Shown here: piece after piece, positions 26,528 through 35,301 of the stretch
How positions within the stretch are numbered: the first letter of the stretch is position 1
How the letters are laid out: each line of letters opens with the position of its first letter
Assembly: GCF_042466665.1 (NCBI RefSeq)
Contig: NZ_CP162102.1
Span: 5,952,001-6,016,000 of the forward strand
Direction of reading: 5' to 3'
Source: Peterkaempfera podocarpi
GTDB taxonomy: Bacteria; Actinomycetota; Actinomycetes; Streptomycetales; Streptomycetaceae
DNA: 64,000 bases
The notes under the pieces: model-generated
Told to the model about the DNA's origin: nothing
Seen by the model: only the letters and a program-made list of their open reading frames with translations
Database searches by the model: none
Position numbers and translations under genes: made by a program

Positions 26528-26853
26528 GTCCGGCGCGCCGTTGGCAGGATGTGAAGGCGGAGGCCCACCGACGCCACCCGGAGATGGCCGACCCGGAGCT
26601 CCAGGCCCGGGCAGACGCCGAGCTGGATGCCCAGGTCGCGGGGTTCCACCTGAGCGAGCTGCGCAAGATGGTCGGCAAGACCCAGGCCGAGGTAGCGGCC
26701 CTGGTGGGTGTCTCGCAGTCGCGGATCTCCCAGATCGAGAACGGGGACATCGAGGCGATGGAACTGGAGACGTTGCGGGCCTACGCCGCGGCGCTGGGCG
26801 GCCGTGTGGATGTGACCGTCAGCATCGGCCCCCACGCGGTCAAGGTCGCCTGA
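26524..26853 (+). CDS. XRE-family antitoxin (HigA-like)
   Basis: 109 residues overlapping the toxin by 4 bp. Residues about 45-95 form a Cro/C1 helix-turn-helix (KTQAEVAALVGVSQSRISQIENGDIEAMELETLRAYAAALGG). It would bind and neutralise the upstream toxin and repress the pair. A near-identical copy is at 37710. Confidence 0.88.
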   Translation: MSPARRWQDVKAEAHRRHPEMADPELQARADAELDAQVAGFHLSELRKMVGKTQAEVAALVGVSQSRISQIENGDIEAMELETLRAYAAALGGRVDVTVSIGPHAVKVA

Positions 26854-27091
26854 GGCGCCGGAGTACGTGGGAGGGGGCAGCCCCGGTCGTGACGCCGTGC
26901 TGCCGCGACGTCATCCAATTCGGGCGGCCGGCGGTGCCTCGGTTTCGCCCTTTGCGCGAGCATTCGGTGAGCGGACGACGACGGACTGCCCGTCACGCCT
27001 CGTCATGAGACGGCAGAGAAAACGATGCTATGTCGGACAAACAGTTCCCGTGGCGGACCGGATGACACGGACCGTCACGGGAGCGGTAGCG

Positions 27092-27164
27092 CTTACAAAG
27101 CAGGGGTCGGCGGTTCGAAACCGTCTGCGCCCACCCTTGCAGGCCTCTGACCTGCGGTTTTGCC
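27092..27164 (+). repeat. att-like direct repeat 2 (partial tRNA-Val)
   Basis: 64 bp (27092-27155) are identical to the 3' half of tRNA-Val and its flank at 6780-6843, extending to 27164 with one mismatch. The 5' half of the tRNA is absent, so this is not a tRNA gene. It is the expected right border of an element inserted at the tRNA. Confidence 0.85.
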
Positions 27165-27545
27165 GGAAATCGGGCTAGAAATCACAACCTCTCGCCTCTG
27201 CCTTTACTGCAGGTGAGCGAGGTTTTGGGGCGGGCTTCGGCGCCCTGATCGGATGCCGCTGACCTGCGGCTTTGTTGATGGGTTGCGTGTCGCGCGAGCC
27301 GCCTTCCCTCCTGCGTGAGCATTCGGTGAGCGGGCCCGCTGACAATGCGTCAGATGATCGGTCCGGGTGGCCGGATTTGTTGCCTTTAGGGGTCTCTTGC
27401 GCGAGTGCTATCCCAGCCCGTGCGGGGCGGGATCGGTGTGGATCGGGAGGCTCGCCGGTGCCTCGCCTGGGTCAATCCTGGGGCTGGCGCCCGATGCCGT
27501 CGGTGCGCCGGGGCTCCTCGGGTCAAGCCTGGCGCGTTCGCCGGC

Positions 27546-27700
27546 GCCGCCGCGCTGGTCCAGGCCCGCTCCGAGGGCTCTTTCACCCCGGCCCACGACG
27601 CGTTCTGGGCGGCTGCCCGCGGCTCGCACGGCGAGCGCGGGGGCACCCGGGCCCTGATCGAGGTCCTGCTGCTGCACCGGCAACACGCGCGGGCCGCCCG
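27546..27700 (+). pseudogene. IS21-type transposase (IstA) remnant
   Basis: About 50 residues, ALVQARSEGSFTPAHDAFW and GTRALIEVLLLHRQ, match the C-terminal part of IS21-family IstA transposases. No upstream DDE core or IstB is present. It follows directly on the end of repeat copy A. Confidence 0.5.
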
Positions 27701-28206
27701 GCGGGCCCCTGCCGGCGCGCGGTCCGGCACGGGGGACTGCCTGGCGGGCGAGCCAAGCTCCAGGGTTGCCCCGGGGAACTTCAAACCGGCGACCTCTCAA
27801 GGCATGGAGCAGTTGCCGCGTACCCGCATGACGGGGGTCTGCCTGCGTGGCTCGGTGGCCTCGGCACTGCCTCGGTCTGCTGGTGGTAGGCCTTGCGCTC
27901 GGCGGGTGCCGTCTGCAACGGCATCGGCGTATCCCGCAGCCCGGTCGGCGTTCTGTCATGTATGGGGAAGACGGTGCGTCATTATCCCGTTTGCGAGTGA
28001 GTGTGGCGGTTCGCATCCCGTTGGCCCATGAGTGCCGAACGATGTCGTTCGGGAGGCTTGATCCGAGGATGTCTGGCGGCTAAATCTGGACAACCGAGAC
28101 TGTGATCTAGGTCATAGTTGATCTTCTTCGTGTTGTCTCTTGACTGCGTTCATTCACATAGTCAACCCTCGACCTTCACGTACCAGTGATCGTGAAAGGT
28201 TCAATC
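27701..28206. other. 506-bp gap, no gene seen
   Basis: No recognisable reading frame. The last 130 bp (about 28080-28206) are much richer in A and T than their surroundings (for example gatctaggtcatagttgatc) and probably contain the promoter of the RHS-type fragment that follows. Confidence 0.5.
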
Positions 28207-28430
28207 ATGCGTCCGCCCATGTTGGGTGGGGCGCGTGGGGGGGTGGGTCAAGCCGCTGGCAGTATCGGTGCTGACCTTCCTGCTCGCGGCCTCGCCGTTG
28301 CCGTCGATTGGTTCGTCTTCCGCTTGGGCTGACACACAGGAGACTTTGACGGAGGCCCAGCAGGACTTGGCTCAGGCTGCTGCGTCCGGTCAGCGGGTCG
28401 AGGTGGTGGGGGAGCGGGACACCCTGTGGG
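28207..28430 (+). pseudogene. N-terminal fragment of a second RHS-type secreted protein
   Basis: The ATG at 28207 has aaagg 8 bases upstream and starts MRPPMLGGARG. After a G7 run near 28240 the frame shifts to WVKPLAVSVLTFLLAASPLP, a signal peptide, then AWADTQETLTEAQQDLAQAA and GQRVEVVGERD, the start of actinobacterial wall-associated RHS/DNRLRE proteins. The match stops at the terminal repeat of the IS at 28425. The rest of the gene is gone. Confidence 0.55.
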
Positions 28431-29607
28431 GCTCGGAAAGTCGTCTCTGCAGGTCAAGCCGCGTATCGGTACTCGTTAATGACGCCGCCGAGGATGCGGG
28501 TCCGCAGGAGTCTGCGGCCTTCGAGCTCGTGCATCGCGATGGGCTGTTGGTCGGCACCCGGAGGTAGTTGGTTGCGGGCCCGGTGGGGGCGGTGCTCGTT
28601 GTAGTGCCGCTGGTAGGTGGCCAGGGCGTGTCGGGCATGGGCCTCGTTCATGATGAGGACGTGGTCGAGGGCCTCGCGCCGGATGCTGCCGATCACCCGC
28701 TCGCAGTGGGCGTTCATCCGAGGGGCCCGCGGCGCACTCTTGAGGATCTCCATCTCCTCGGCTTCGGAGACAGCGTCGAAGGACTGGCCGTACTTGCCGT
28801 CGCGGTCACGTAGCAGGAAGCGCAGGGACTCGATGCGTGTGCCGAGGTCGGCGGCGAGGTTCCGGGCCTGTTGTTCCGCCCAGTCCCAGGTGGGGTTGGC
28901 GGTGACGCCGGTGATGTGCAGGCGTCGGGTGCCGTGTTCGAGGAGCGCCAGCGCGTACAGGCGCCTGCCGCGTGCGGGGTCGAGATGGAAGAAGTCGACG
29001 GCGATGATGCCCTGGGCCTGGTTGGTGAGGAATTCTCGCCAGGTCGGGCCGGTACGGCGCGGGGCCGGATCGATGCCCGCTGCGTGGAGAATCTCCCAGA
29101 CCGTGGAGGAAGCGATCGGGTGCCCGAGACGGGCCAGTTCGCCCTGGATCCGCCTGTGGCCCCACTGTGCGTTCTCGCGAGCGAGCTGCAGGACCAGCTT
29201 CTTGAGCGCCGCCTTGGTCGGCGGGCGTCCGGTGCGGGCGCGTCGGGCGCTGTAGTCCCACTTCGCGGCGATGAATCTGCGGTGCCAGGCCAGCAGGGTA
29301 CTGGGCGTGACCGGGAAGACCTCGCGCCAGCGGTACCGGGGTATCAGGCTGGTGAGTGCGGCCTGCCAGAACCGGTCTGCGGGCTCGTAGCGGACCGGGC
29401 CGGCGATCTGACGACGTAGCACCGCATTCTCGTGGCGGAGCACGAGTAACTCTGCTTCTTTGGAGGTGTCGCGGCGCAGCAGCACTCCGGGGACGGACAG
29501 CAGCTTGCGGGCTACCTTGTACAGCATCGAGAGGATCACGGCGGACATGGTCCCAGCCGAGAACGCTCTACGTCCCGACCTGCGGCGATGACTTTACGAG
29601 CCCCACA
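28425..29607 (-). mobile_element. IS element with integrase-core transposase
   Basis: Terminal inverted repeats are visible: tgtggggctcggaaagtcgt from 28425 on the left, and on the right the complement ending at 29607 reads tgtggggctcgtaaagtcat. Between them is one full-length transposase gene. The flanks (acaccc on the left, agatat on the right) are not a target duplication, and the RHS gene on the left and ROK gene on the right are both cut, so adjacent DNA has been deleted since insertion. Confidence 0.75.
28454..29548 (-). CDS. IS481/IS3-like integrase-core transposase
   Basis: 364 residues. An N-terminal helical/HTH region (VLRHENAVLRRQIAGPVRYEPADR) precedes the rve catalytic core with the DDE triad in GIIAVDFFHLD, LRDRDGKYGQSFD and NAHCERVIGSIRREALD. 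The C-terminus has YQRHYNEHRPHRA, typical of this group. Full length, no frame damage; the enzyme should cut and join the IS ends. Confidence 0.88.
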   Translation of the reverse strand: MSAVILSMLYKVARKLLSVPGVLLRRDTSKEAELLVLRHENAVLRRQIAGPVRYEPADRFWQAALTSLIPRYRWREVFPVTPSTLLAWHRRFIAAKWDYSARRARTGRPPTKAALKKLVLQLARENAQWGHRRIQGELARLGHPIASSTVWEILHAAGIDPAPRRTGPTWREFLTNQAQGIIAVDFFHLDPARGRRLYALALLEHGTRRLHITGVTANPTWDWAEQQARNLAADLGTRIESLRFLLRDRDGKYGQSFDAVSEAEEMEILKSAPRAPRMNAHCERVIGSIRREALDHVLIMNEAHARHALATYQRHYNEHRPHRARNQLPPGADQQPIAMHELEGRRLLRTRILGGVINEYRYAA

Positions 29608-29709
29608 AGATATCGTGCGCGAACGAGCATTGATCACTGCTTCCTCCTTGCAGTTGGAGTACGCCCATGACGTTTGTTGATGTTGAGATCGCCTGAGCGC
29701 TGTGGTCGC

Positions 29710-29921
29710 AAAGCGGGTCTGCACCACTGACTGCTCGTCGGCGAAGTGGAGGTCGACCAGCTCGTCGGCAGCACTCGCGTGATCGTGGAGGGGACGAGGC
29801 CCAGCCGCTCGGAGAGAGCGGTTCGGGAGAGGGGCCCCTCGGTCAGGACCAGGGTGAAGATCTCGGACCTGGTCCGCTCTCCGGCCAGGTCCGCGACCTC
29901 GATCCGTGGCCCCATCGCCAC
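29710..29921 (-). pseudogene. N-terminal fragment of a ROK-family regulator
   Basis: MAMGPRIEVADLAGERTR then LVLTEGPLSRTALSERLGLVPSTITRVLP is the winged helix-turn-helix that opens ROK transcriptional regulators. After that the match continues one frame over (ELVDLHFADEQSVV) and stops before the IS terminal repeat. The kinase-like domain is missing. Confidence 0.55.
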
Positions 29922-30089
29922 ACCCCCACTCTCGCGCGGTTCAGTTGACGCTGAAACCGGGTGTCGTCGACGAGTCGAAGAAGGACGCTGCTGAACGCCG
30001 TCGTCGAGGCCGGCAGATACCCCATGCCCCGACAGTCCCCCTGATAGACACCCAGCAGGAGAGCCACATTTGCCCCGGCGTCGGCCGGG

Positions 30090-31169
30090 TCAGCGGCGCA
30101 TGGTGTCGAGGAGATCCAGGCCGAGGCGGCTGAGGGCCTCGGTGTTGAGTGAGTAGAAGACGAGTCGGCCCTCGCGCTCGCGGTGGACGAGGCCGGTGTC
30201 ACGGAGTCGGCGGAGGTGGCGGGAGACCTGGGGTTCGGTCATGCCGGTGTTGGCGGCGATGTCGACGGTGGTGGCCGGTTCGCGGACCACGGCGCGGCAG
30301 ACGGCGAGCCGGTTGGGGTCGGTGAGGGCCTTGAGGCGTTCCTGGACCTGGGGGAATGCCGGTTGGGCGGTCTGCCGCACGAGGGGGAACTGGATACTCA
30401 CCGGCAGGCCCGGCTGGTGCTTGATCACCAGATGGGGGGCGCCGTGGGCCGACGGCAGGAGCAGCAGCGGGCGGTCGCCCAGCCGGATCACGGCCTGGTA
30501 CAGCTTGTCGAAGACGAGCCGGTGCGGCTGCTGGAACTCACTGATTCCGGGCGCGAGGCTGCTCAGCGCACCGAGCTCGCGGTTGTGCAGGTCGAGCCGG
30601 CGCGCGTGCAGTTCCGCCTGGAGGGCGGGCCGGTGACGGGCCCACAAGGTCTGGAAGACCTGTTCGGCGAAGGTGCGCAGAAATCCGACCAGCCGGTCGC
30701 GGAAGCCGCTCGGGTCGTCGGCAAGCCGCTGGGCCAGGGCGTGCCGGTGCGGGGAGGCGTGCCGGGCTGCCTCCAAGAACCGCCGCCGCGCCCATTCCTC
30801 GCGCAGCGGTCCGGCGGGGGTGCACTCGCGCCGTCTGCCGAGGATGGCCGCTGCCGTCATATCGACGAAGTCGCCCATGCCCAGGGCGGCGATCCTGGCC
30901 ATCTCGGTGTCGAGGTCCTCGGCGGCCCCGCCGACGGTGGGGTAGAAGTACTGCGCGCGCAGTGCCCCGTACAGCGGTGCCCACTCGTCGCAGCCTGCGA
31001 CCAGCTCGGCCGGGGCCTCGGCCCTGGTGCTGGCCGCCCACTGGCCGCTGGCCGGGTGGTGGTCCGGGTCGGCGAGCGCGTGCAGGGTCGCGCACAGCTC
31101 GGCGAGGGGGGAGAGGCGCACCTGCACCTGCTCCCGACGCACGCCTTCGAGCAACAGGACGACCGGCAT
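30090..31169 (-). CDS. ArsR-family transcriptional regulator with DUF5937-like N-terminus
   Basis: 359 residues. The long N-terminal domain (VRLSPLAELCATLHALADPDHH; FLEAARHASPHRHALAQRLADDPSGF) resembles the DUF5937 domain of actinobacterial ArsR-like regulators. The last 90 residues are a winged helix (QERLKALTDPNRLAVCRAVV, TGMTEPQVSRHLRRLRDTGLV). No metal-binding cysteine cluster is seen, so it is not an arsenic sensor. Only 5 bp separate it from the serine hydrolase gene that precedes it on the same strand, so the two are likely cotranscribed. Confidence 0.82.
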   Translation of the reverse strand: MPVVLLLEGVRREQVQVRLSPLAELCATLHALADPDHHPASGQWAASTRAEAPAELVAGCDEWAPLYGALRAQYFYPTVGGAAEDLDTEMARIAALGMGDFVDMTAAAILGRRRECTPAGPLREEWARRRFLEAARHASPHRHALAQRLADDPSGFRDRLVGFLRTFAEQVFQTLWARHRPALQAELHARRLDLHNRELGALSSLAPGISEFQQPHRLVFDKLYQAVIRLGDRPLLLLPSAHGAPHLVIKHQPGLPVSIQFPLVRQTAQPAFPQVQERLKALTDPNRLAVCRAVVREPATTVDIAANTGMTEPQVSRHLRRLRDTGLVHREREGRLVFYSLNTEALSRLGLDLLDTMRR

Positions 31170-31174
31170 GGCCG

Positions 31175-32689
31175 TCAGCTTAGGTCACGGTCGGCGGGGC
31201 TCCGCCGGGCCCTCACGGTCGGCATCGTGCAGGGCCCGGTGTTGACGTTGACGCTGCGGTCGAGCGCCACCCGGTCCTGGTCGAACCGGCACACCACGGT
31301 GTCCGTGAAGGGCGAGCCCGCGAAGCGCCAGGTCAGTTTCAGCACCGTGGGCGCGGTCCAGCGGGCCTCGCCGACCACCAGCGACTCGGCGGGCTGGTAG
31401 GAGTGGTGCAGGCGCCACCGGGTGACCGTGGTCATCCCCTCCAGCGGCTGGCCGAGGCCGCACCGTACGACATGGGCGCCCCGGTCGTCGGTGAGGCGGA
31501 TCTTGCAGACACCGTCCTCGAAGCGGAAGGCGATCCGGCTGAGCCCCTCCTCATTGGGTTCGCAGGCGTAGCTGCCACCGAGCCCGGGTGCAGGGTCGAC
31601 CCCCGCGCCGGGATCCTTCGGCCGGCCGGTACGGGCCAGCTGCTCCTCCAGTCGGCCATCGACGGTGCCCCGCCCCTGCAGCGCGGGCAGCAGGTGCTCG
31701 GCCACCAGGTCGGGCAGGCCGCGGTGCCGCCAGCCTCCCATCGCCCCGGTCACCGCCACCACGGTGTCGTGCCCGGGGAGCACGAAGCAGTACTGACCGA
31801 AGATCCCGGCGGCGTAGTACGAGGGCCCGGGGCCGAGCCACAGCTGGTAGCCGTACCTCTCCTCCGCGCCGCCCACGCCGTCCTCCGTACGGACGAACGC
31901 GCTGCCGTTCCACGTTCCGGCGACCGCCCGGTCCACATGCGGCGCCGACGCCTGCTCGGCCCAGCCGGGTGGCAGCACCTGCTGTCCGCCCCAGCGGCCG
32001 CCCCGCAGGTGCAACACCCCGTAGGCCAGGAAGTCCTGGGCGCGTAGCGAGAGGCCGTTGCCGCCGGTGCTGATGCCCTCCGGGTCGCTGTCCCAGGTCC
32101 AGCCCCGGTAGCCGAGCGGCTCGAAGAGGCGCGGGGTGAGGTAGTCGGCGACCGGCTCGCCGGTTGCGCGCTGGACGACCGCCGACAGCATGTGGCTGGT
32201 TGCGCTGGAGTAGGTGAAGCGCTGTCCCGGCGGTTCGGGCACCGGCTCGGCCAGGAAGGCCTGCACCCAGCTGGTGTCCAGCAGCCGCCAGGTGGCCCCG
32301 GACACTCCGGCCGTGTGGCCGGTGCGCATGGTCAGCAGGTCGCGTACGGTCATGGCCCGCAGGTGGGGGCCGACTCGCGCCGGCAGGTGCTCGGGGAAGA
32401 AGTCCGTGACCCGGTCGTCCAGCCGCAGCCGTCCCTCCCCGAGGGCGAAGCCGGCCGCGGTGCCCGTGAAGCTCTTGGTCGCGGAGTGCAGCATATGCGG
32501 CAGATCGGCGCGGAACGGCCACCACCAGTGGGCGAAGACCGTCCGTCCACCACGGTGGATCAGCAGACTGGTGAGCGGCATCTCGCGCTGCTCCAGCAGG
32601 CGCAGGAAACCGTGGATCCCGGCGGCGTCCACCGCGCCGGTGTCGCAGATCCAGGGGGCATCCGGAGGGCAGCGCCGCGGGGCGGGCAT
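31175..32689 (-). CDS. Beta-lactamase-related serine hydrolase (class C/esterase type)
   Basis: 504 residues from ATG 32689, with aaagga just upstream; the much longer open frame to 33661 is antisense to a hydrolase gene. The SxxK motif SATK lies near residue 65 (MLHSATKSFTG), with the Tyr-containing loop FTYSSATSHM and a late HDTVVAVTG. The fold is that of class C beta-lactamases, D-peptidases and EstB-like esterases. There is no clear signal peptide, so it is likely cytoplasmic. The C-terminal 130 residues form an extra beta-rich domain. Substrate unknown. Its start is divergent from the alpha/beta hydrolase-transporter operon. Confidence 0.82.
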   Translation of the reverse strand: MPAPRRCPPDAPWICDTGAVDAAGIHGFLRLLEQREMPLTSLLIHRGGRTVFAHWWWPFRADLPHMLHSATKSFTGTAAGFALGEGRLRLDDRVTDFFPEHLPARVGPHLRAMTVRDLLTMRTGHTAGVSGATWRLLDTSWVQAFLAEPVPEPPGQRFTYSSATSHMLSAVVQRATGEPVADYLTPRLFEPLGYRGWTWDSDPEGISTGGNGLSLRAQDFLAYGVLHLRGGRWGGQQVLPPGWAEQASAPHVDRAVAGTWNGSAFVRTEDGVGGAEERYGYQLWLGPGPSYYAAGIFGQYCFVLPGHDTVVAVTGAMGGWRHRGLPDLVAEHLLPALQGRGTVDGRLEEQLARTGRPKDPGAGVDPAPGLGGSYACEPNEEGLSRIAFRFEDGVCKIRLTDDRGAHVVRCGLGQPLEGMTTVTRWRLHHSYQPAESLVVGEARWTAPTVLKLTWRFAGSPFTDTVVCRFDQDRVALDRSVNVNTGPCTMPTVRARRSPADRDLS

Positions 32690-32872
32690 GGCGGGTCCTT
32701 TCGGTCGGCCGAGGGCTGGCAGAGAGCGCCAAGACGACCACGACTTCCGAGACCAGCGCCCATCATTACCGCGACAGCGGTAGGTGTGTGAGGAGGCCCG
32801 CGGAGCCGTATCTACGATGTGCGGCGACCGAGCAGGCCGGCCCGCCGGCCCTGCGGACGAAAGCGAGACCCC

Positions 32873-33745
32873 TTGTACGACGACTCGGACCTGCCGCCGG
32901 TCCCCGTCACCCGGCATCCGCGGGACTTCTATCTGACCGGCCGGACCACGCTTTTCGCGGCCCGCTGCGACCAGCGCTTCTCCTACTGCCTGCATGTGCC
33001 GGCCGGGCACGGCCGGGACGCCGAACCGCTGCCGCTGGTCGTCATCCAGCACGGCACCGGCCGGACCGCGGTCGAGTACCGCGACGCGTTCTCGGAGTTC
33101 GCCGAGCGGCACCGCTGCATCGTGCTGGCCCCGCTGTTCCCAGCGGGACTGCTCGACTCCGAGGACCTGCACAACTTCAAGTTCATCGAGTACCGGGGCA
33201 TCCGCTTCGACCAGGTGCTGCTGGAGATCGTCGCGGAGGTGGGGGAGCGGTTCAACGCCCGGACCGACCGCTTCCTGCTCCAGGGCTTCTCCGGCGGCGG
33301 GCAGTTCGCGCACCGCTTCTTCTACCTCCACCCGGACCGGCTCGCCGGCGTCTCGATCGGCGCCCCGGGCCGGATCACCCGGCTCGACCCCTCGCTGCCC
33401 TGGTGGCTCGGCACCGAGGACTTCGCCGAGCGCTTCGGTCGCGCACCCGAGCTGGCCGCCATGCGCGAGGTCGCGGTCCAGATGGCGGTGGGCGAGGCGG
33501 ACACCGAGACCTGGGAGATCAACAACCCGGGCGACAGCAACTGGATGGACGGCGCCGACGCCGCAGGCCTGACCCGCATCGACCGGCTGCGCACGCTGCG
33601 TGCGGACTTCGAGCGACACGGCATAGCCGTCCGCTTCGACCTGGTGCCGGAAGTGCCCCACGACGGGATGGGAGTGCTGCCCGTGGTCAAGGACTTCTTC
33701 GCCGGACTGCTCCCGCCGCAGCCGGCACCCGGAGCAGCAGCATGA
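32873..33745 (+). CDS. Alpha/beta hydrolase
   Basis: About 290 residues; TTG at 32873 (LYDDSDLPPVPVTRHPRDF) is a plausible start, ATG-like alternatives reach back to 32819. The nucleophile elbow is QGFSGGGQFAHRFF (G-x-S-x-G), the oxyanion strand PLVVIQHGTGR, and the last catalytic His is in VPHDGMG. Resembles PHB-depolymerase-like and dienelactone-hydrolase-like enzymes. Its stop overlaps the permease start as ATGA, so hydrolase and transporter are made together; a role in cleaving the imported compound is inferred. Confidence 0.8.
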   Translation: MYDDSDLPPVPVTRHPRDFYLTGRTTLFAARCDQRFSYCLHVPAGHGRDAEPLPLVVIQHGTGRTAVEYRDAFSEFAERHRCIVLAPLFPAGLLDSEDLHNFKFIEYRGIRFDQVLLEIVAEVGERFNARTDRFLLQGFSGGGQFAHRFFYLHPDRLAGVSIGAPGRITRLDPSLPWWLGTEDFAERFGRAPELAAMREVAVQMAVGEADTETWEINNPGDSNWMDGADAAGLTRIDRLRTLRADFERHGIAVRFDLVPEVPHDGMGVLPVVKDFFAGLLPPQPAPGAAA

Positions 33746-34491
33746 ACGACTTCCTCCACTCGTTCTTCGACGTTCACGAGATGGCTCAGGTCTTCCCGAG
33801 CCTGCTGACCGAAGGCCTGACCAACACCCTGCTGATCGCAGCCCTGGCGATCGTGCTCGGGCTCGCCGTCGGCGGCCTGCTGGCCGTCCTGCTGATCGCC
33901 CGCCCCTGGTGGGCGCGGCTGCCGGCGCGCGTGTACGTGGACGTCTTCCGCGGCCTGCCGGCCGTGGTCACCGTCTCCCTGATCGGGCTGGGCCTGCCGG
34001 TCGCCGGCCTGCACCTGTTCGGTACCTCGCCGGTCGGCTACGCGGTGCTCGCGGTGGGGCTGATCAACGCCGCGTACATCGCCGAGATCCTGCGCTCCGG
34101 CATCCAGAGTGTGCCCGTCGGCCAGATGGAGGCCGGGCGCAGCCTGGGCATGAGCTACCTCAGCACCCTGGCGCTGGTGATCGCCCCGCAGGCGCTGCGC
34201 AATGTGCTCCCGGCGCTGGCGAACCAGTTCATCGTCTCGGTCAAGGAGAGCGCCCTGGTCTACCTGCTGGGACTGTCGGTCGGTCAGCGCGAGCTGTACT
34301 TCATCGCACAGCAGCAGCAGGCGACCTCGTACAACTCCTCGGCCCTGGTGCTGGCGGGCCTCTTCTATGTGGCGATCACGATCCCGCTCACCTACCTCGT
34401 CAACTGGCTCCACCGGCGGCTGGGCGACGGTCGGCGCCTCCCGGCACAGGTCGCCTCGACCGCCGACGTCCTGGAAGGTACCGCCGCATGA
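33742..34491 (+). CDS. Polar amino-acid/opine-type ABC permease
   Basis: 249 residues with five or so membrane segments, from SLLTEGLTNTLLIAALAIVLGLAVGG on. The cytoplasmic EAA loop is MEAGRSLGMSYLSTLALVIAPQALRNVLP. Belongs to the His/Glu/Gln/Arg/opine permease family. It overlaps the hydrolase upstream and the ATPase downstream by 4 bp each. Only one permease gene is present, so it likely works as a homodimer. Confidence 0.9.
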   Translation: MNDFLHSFFDVHEMAQVFPSLLTEGLTNTLLIAALAIVLGLAVGGLLAVLLIARPWWARLPARVYVDVFRGLPAVVTVSLIGLGLPVAGLHLFGTSPVGYAVLAVGLINAAYIAEILRSGIQSVPVGQMEAGRSLGMSYLSTLALVIAPQALRNVLPALANQFIVSVKESALVYLLGLSVGQRELYFIAQQQQATSYNSSALVLAGLFYVAITIPLTYLVNWLHRRLGDGRRLPAQVASTADVLEGTAA

Positions 34492-35234
34492 CCGCTCAGC
34501 AGGCGAGGCCGGCGCTCGAACTCGTCGACGTACGCAAGTCCTTCGGCCCGGTCGAGGTGCTCAAGGGCATCTCCGCGCAGGTGGCACCCGGTGAGACCGT
34601 CTGCCTGGTCGGGCCGTCCGGCTCGGGCAAGTCCACGCTGCTGCGCTGTGTGAACCTCCTCGAGGTTCCCACCAGCGGCACCATCCGGGTCGAGGGGGAG
34701 GAGATCACCGCCCCGCAGGTGGACCTCAATGCGCTGCGCGCCCGGATCGGTATGGTCTTCCAGCACTTCCACCTCTTCCCCCACCTCACGGTCCGCCGCA
34801 ACATCACCCTGGCGCTGACGCGGGTCCGCAAGCTCGACAAGGACCAGGCGGACGAGGTCGCCGAGCTCCAGCTGAGCCGGGTCGGGCTGGGCCAGTTCGC
34901 CGACCGTCGGCCGGCAGCGCTCTCCGGCGGTCAGCAGCAGCGGGTCGCGATCGCCCGGGCGCTGGCCATGGAGCCCACCGTCATGCTCTTCGACGAGGCG
35001 ACCAGCGCGCTCGACCCGGAGTTGGTCAAGGGCGTGCTCGCGGTCATGCGCGACCTCGCCGGCACCGGGATGACCATGCTCGTGGTGACCCACGAGATGG
35101 GGTTCGCGAAGGAAGCCGCCGACCGCGTGATGTTCCTGGAGTCCGGCCAGGTGGTGGAGGAGGGCAACGCCCACGAACTCCTCACCGACCCGCGGACCGA
35201 CCGGCTGCGCCGGTTCCTCTCCCAGGTGCTCTGA
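34488..35234 (+). CDS. Amino-acid ABC transporter ATP-binding protein
   Basis: 248 residues with all ABC motifs: Walker A GPSGSGKS, Q-loop MVFQHFHLFPHLT, signature LSGGQQQRV, Walker B VMLFDEATSALD, and the switch His in VVTHEMGF. The closest type is the GlnQ/HisP group. It starts with the ATGA overlap behind the permease. A solute-binding protein gene follows after 67 bp. Confidence 0.93.
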   Translation: MTAQQARPALELVDVRKSFGPVEVLKGISAQVAPGETVCLVGPSGSGKSTLLRCVNLLEVPTSGTIRVEGEEITAPQVDLNALRARIGMVFQHFHLFPHLTVRRNITLALTRVRKLDKDQADEVAELQLSRVGLGQFADRRPAALSGGQQQRVAIARALAMEPTVMLFDEATSALDPELVKGVLAVMRDLAGTGMTMLVVTHEMGFAKEAADRVMFLESGQVVEEGNAHELLTDPRTDRLRRFLSQVL

Positions 35235-35301
35235 CCCTCCCGACCGTTCCTGTCCCGCACCGCCAGCCCCCGACCCACCCACGCATGCAAAGGAGCAACA
35301 C

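Larger units (their letters stand above)
26384..27522 (+). repeat. Long direct repeat, copy A (toxin 3' end, antitoxin, att)
   Basis: This 1.14-kb stretch matches 37561-38705 over its whole length with scattered substitutions. It contains the last third of the RelE-like toxin gene, the antitoxin gene, a hairpin, the partial tRNA-Val att sequence and about 360 bp beyond it. It marks the left border of the roughly 11-kb segment that ends at copy B. Confidence 0.8.

Noticed and set aside
27092..27164. Possible extra tRNA-Val gene (also 38279-38351)
   Set aside because: Only the 3' half is present; acceptor 5' strand and D-arm are missing, so it is an attachment-site copy.
31175..33661. 828-codon frame as one serine-hydrolase gene
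   Set aside because: The first 324 codons are antisense to the alpha/beta hydrolase. The ATG at 32689 has its own ribosome-binding site and starts the family match.
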